Positions 62,161 to 64,000 of a stretch of 64,000 nt of DNA are shown here, piece by piece (the stretch's first letter is position 1; every line of letters begins with the position of its first letter). The notes under the pieces are model-generated. The model did not search any database. It had not been told where the DNA came from and saw only the letters and a program-made list of their open reading frames with translations. This stretch comes from Flavobacterium johnsoniae UW101. GTDB lineage: Bacteria > Bacteroidota > Bacteroidia > Flavobacteriales > Flavobacteriaceae. The stretch is from NCBI RefSeq assembly GCF_000016645.1, contig NC_009441.1:3782001-3846000 (forward strand), written 5' to 3'. A program made the position numbers and the translations under genes.

Positions 62161-64000
62161 TTATTCTTTTACGGTTTGAACTACATTCTTCTTACCTGAT
62201 ACTTTTTCCTGCAGATATTGAAATACAATGAAAAGCAGCGGAATCACAAAAACTCCTAAAATAACACCGCTCAACATTCCAATTGAAGCACTTACACTTA
62301 TCGATCTGTTTCCTACAGCAGTTCCTCCCGAAGCAAACATCAATGGAATCATCCCTACAATAAAGGCCAGCGAAGTCATGATAATAGGACGTAATCTCGA
62401 TTTTGCACCTTCAAGAGCCGCTTCGGTAATAGTTAATCCTGCGTTTCGTCTCTGCAGCGCAAATTCCACAATAAGAATCGCGTTTTTGGCCAGAAGCCCC
62501 ACAAGCATAATTAATCCTACCTGAACGTAAATGTTATTGTCTAAACCAACGGCTTTAATTCCCGCAAAAGCTCCTAAAATTCCGGTTGGAATAGAAAGCA
62601 ATACTGCCAATGGCAATAAATAACTTTCGTATTGTGCCGCCAATAAGAAGAACACAAAAAGCAGACACAATCCAAAAATGGCAATGGTTTGGTTTCCTCC
62701 TGCTTTTTCTTCCAAACTTAAACCTGTCCATTCGTAACTGTAATCAGACGGAAGTTTATCCAGAACTTTTTCTAAATTCCCCATAATTTGTCCGTTACTA
62801 TATCCTGGCAGAGCCATTGCTGTAATATTTACCGAATTATAAAGGTTGTATCGGTTTACCGATTCCGGCCCGTACACTTTATGGAATTTTACAATCGATT
62901 TTACCGGAACCATCTGCATATCAGCATTTCTTACGAAAATTTCATTAAACGCATCCTGATCCATTCTAAAAATTCCGTCGGCTTTTACATTCACTCTGTA
63001 AAACTTACCAAATCTGGTAAAATCTGACGATTGATCTCCTGCAAAATAAGTCTGTATATTTCCTAAAAGATCCTTTACATTCACGCCCATTTGACGCGCT
63101 TTATCTTCATCAACTTCTAATTCTAACTGCGGATAATCGGCTCTAAAAGTTGTATAAGCATATTGAACTCCCGGCTGCTGCATAATCTGTCCAATTACTT
63201 TATCAGACATTGCTTTTAAAGTTTCCGGATTTCTTGCCATTCTGTCTTGTAAAACGATTTCGGCACCACTTGTTACTCCAAATCCTTCAACCGGAGGCAT
63301 TCTAAATACCATGATCGAGCCTTCTTTAATAGTCGACAATTTAGCTGTAACGCTATTCAAAATTTCGTCAATATCCTTAACTGCACCTCTTTCTTTTTTA
63401 GGTTTTAATTTGATAAACCCTAATCCGTAAGCTGTACTGGCACTGTTGCTCAAAATATTAAATCCGGTAATACTTGTATTAACATCGATTGCTTTTTCTG
63501 TTTCTAATATTTTTTCCATTCTCTGAACCACTTCAGTTGTACGATCAAGCGCAGTTCCCGGAGGCATTGACAAACTATACACCATGAATCCGTCATCTTC
63601 CAGCGGAACGAAACTTTTTGGAGTCGACATCATCATCCATACAGCAATTGCACTAATTCCTGTTACTAATCCTGCCGCAAGCCATTTTCTGCCAATAAGG
63701 AAACGAACGGCTTTGATGTATCTTCCGGTCAAATTGTTGAAACCTGTATTAAATCCGATGAAAAAACGTTCTTTAAAAGTGGTTTTATGTTCATTTTTTC
63801 CGTGTTCGCCATTATGAACATTCTTTAAAAGCAGGGCACACAATGCCGGAGTAAGCGTAAGTGCATTTACTGCCGAAATAATAATCGCAATAGCCAGCGT
63901 ATAAGCAAACTGCTTGTAGAAAATACCCGATGATCCGGTCATGAAACCAATTGGAATAAATACAGCTGACATTACTAAAGTGATCGAAATAACCGCTCCC
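62161..64000 (-). CDS. RND multidrug efflux permease, HAE-1 type, C-terminal part (5' end outside window)
   Basis: The frame stays open to the window edge (extra upstream residues GAVISITLV before the first visible Met), so only about 610 C-terminal residues are shown. It contains IIISAVNALTLTPALCALLL, the periplasmic pore/docking region with the PPVEGFGVTSGAEIVLQDR stretch, and the last membrane block (VGLIMLVGLLAKNAILIVEF, RLRPIIMTSLAFIVGMIPL) of AcrB-like pumps. These trimeric pumps use proton motive force to expel drugs, dyes or bile salts. Partner of the outer-membrane factor encoded next to it. Confidence 0.95.
   Translation of the reverse strand, partial: GAVISITLVMSAVFIPIGFMTGSSGIFYKQFAYTLAIAIIISAVNALTLTPALCALLLKNVHNGEHGKNEHKTTFKERFFIGFNTGFNNLTGRYIKAVRFLIGRKWLAAGLVTGISAIAVWMMMSTPKSFVPLEDDGFMVYSLSMPPGTALDRTTEVVQRMEKILETEKAIDVNTSITGFNILSNSASTAYGLGFIKLKPKKERGAVKDIDEILNSVTAKLSTIKEGSIMVFRMPPVEGFGVTSGAEIVLQDRMARNPETLKAMSDKVIGQIMQQPGVQYAYTTFRADYPQLELEVDEDKARQMGVNVKDLLGNIQTYFAGDQSSDFTRFGKFYRVNVKADGIFRMDQDAFNEIFVRNADMQMVPVKSIVKFHKVYGPESVNRYNLYNSVNITAMALPGYSNGQIMGNLEKVLDKLPSDYSYEWTGLSLEEKAGGNQTIAIFGLCLLFVFFLLAAQYESYLLPLAVLLSIPTGILGAFAGIKAVGLDNNIYVQVGLIMLVGLLAKNAILIVEFALQRRNAGLTITEAALEGAKSRLRPIIMTSLAFIVGMIPLMFASGGTAVGNRSISVSASIGMLSGVILGVFVIPLLFIVFQYLQEKVSGKKNVVQTVKE

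Overview
The window is a 64 kb piece of a low-GC Bacteroidota chromosome, most likely Flavobacterium or a close relative in the Flavobacteriaceae. The evidence is the AT-rich intergenic DNA, Bacteroidota-type -7 elements (TAnnTTTG) before several genes, a type IX secretion (T9SS) sorting tail, acidic lipoprotein export signals, a SusC/TonB-style receptor with a carboxypeptidase-regulatory-like N-terminus, a BlaI/M56 signalling pair and a Bacteroidota-type VgrG. No rRNA, tRNA or CRISPR array was found. About 50 protein genes are supported; one is cut by the left edge (MATE exporter) and one by the right edge (RND pump).

Layout. 1-7046 (+): MATE exporter end, acyl carrier protein, adenylating ligase and membrane acyltransferase, followed by a TonB-dependent receptor and a DUF4374-type surface lipoprotein. 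Together these suggest making or modifying, exporting and recapturing a small molecule, possibly a siderophore. 7165-14245 (-, one + gene): GNAT, a DUF1826-like protein, a DUF1579-like protein, an exported protein and a large AsmA-like protein. 14634-17623 (+): lyase-like lipoprotein, Tat-exported alkaline phosphatase and a VOC protein. 17639-21745 (-): a VirJ/AcvB-type hydrolase next to MprF, which looks like a make-and-remove pair for aminoacyl-phosphatidylglycerol. 22005-24655 (-): exported VOC-SnoaL fusion, SDR and a Crp/Fnr regulator. 25047-30859: beta-helix secreted protein, epimerase, LLM flavin oxidoreductase, GNAT with a Cys-rich tail, a 48-residue membrane peptide, a lipoprotein and an L,D-transpeptidase-like protein. 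31131-36170 (-): MscS channel, response regulator and multi-PAS histidine kinase. 36600-39545 (-): a T9SS-exported GH87-type alpha-1,3-glucanase. 39914-45125: GNAT, DUF763, small exported proteins and a zinc-ribbon/FAD monooxygenase fusion. 45216-47593 (-): BlaI-M56 pair with a three-fold operator. 47917-49341 (+): TetR-SDR pair with matching operators. 49425-53909: DUF2490, a transposase-derived zinc-ribbon protein, a roadblock-like protein, Crp/Fnr and a second-type IlvD. 54168-59650 (+): VgrG and polymorphic toxin/immunity island. 59853-64000 (-): a HTH protein and an RND efflux operon.

The most notable region is 53874-59833. A VgrG gene is followed by a probable type VI effector, a candidate immunity lipoprotein, a degenerate second copy of the effector's C-terminal segment that stops exactly at a GC-rich hairpin, and a second candidate immunity gene. 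The whole block is bracketed by the real ilvD 3' end on the left and a diverged copy of the last 12 ilvD codons on the right, so it looks like an inserted, recombining toxin cassette island. Other good leads are the three BlaI-type palindromes spaced exactly 20 bp apart, the TetR operator copied before both the regulator and its target, and the MprF-VirJ pair.

All assignments come from reading sequence motifs; no database search was possible, and functions given to poorly known families are inference.
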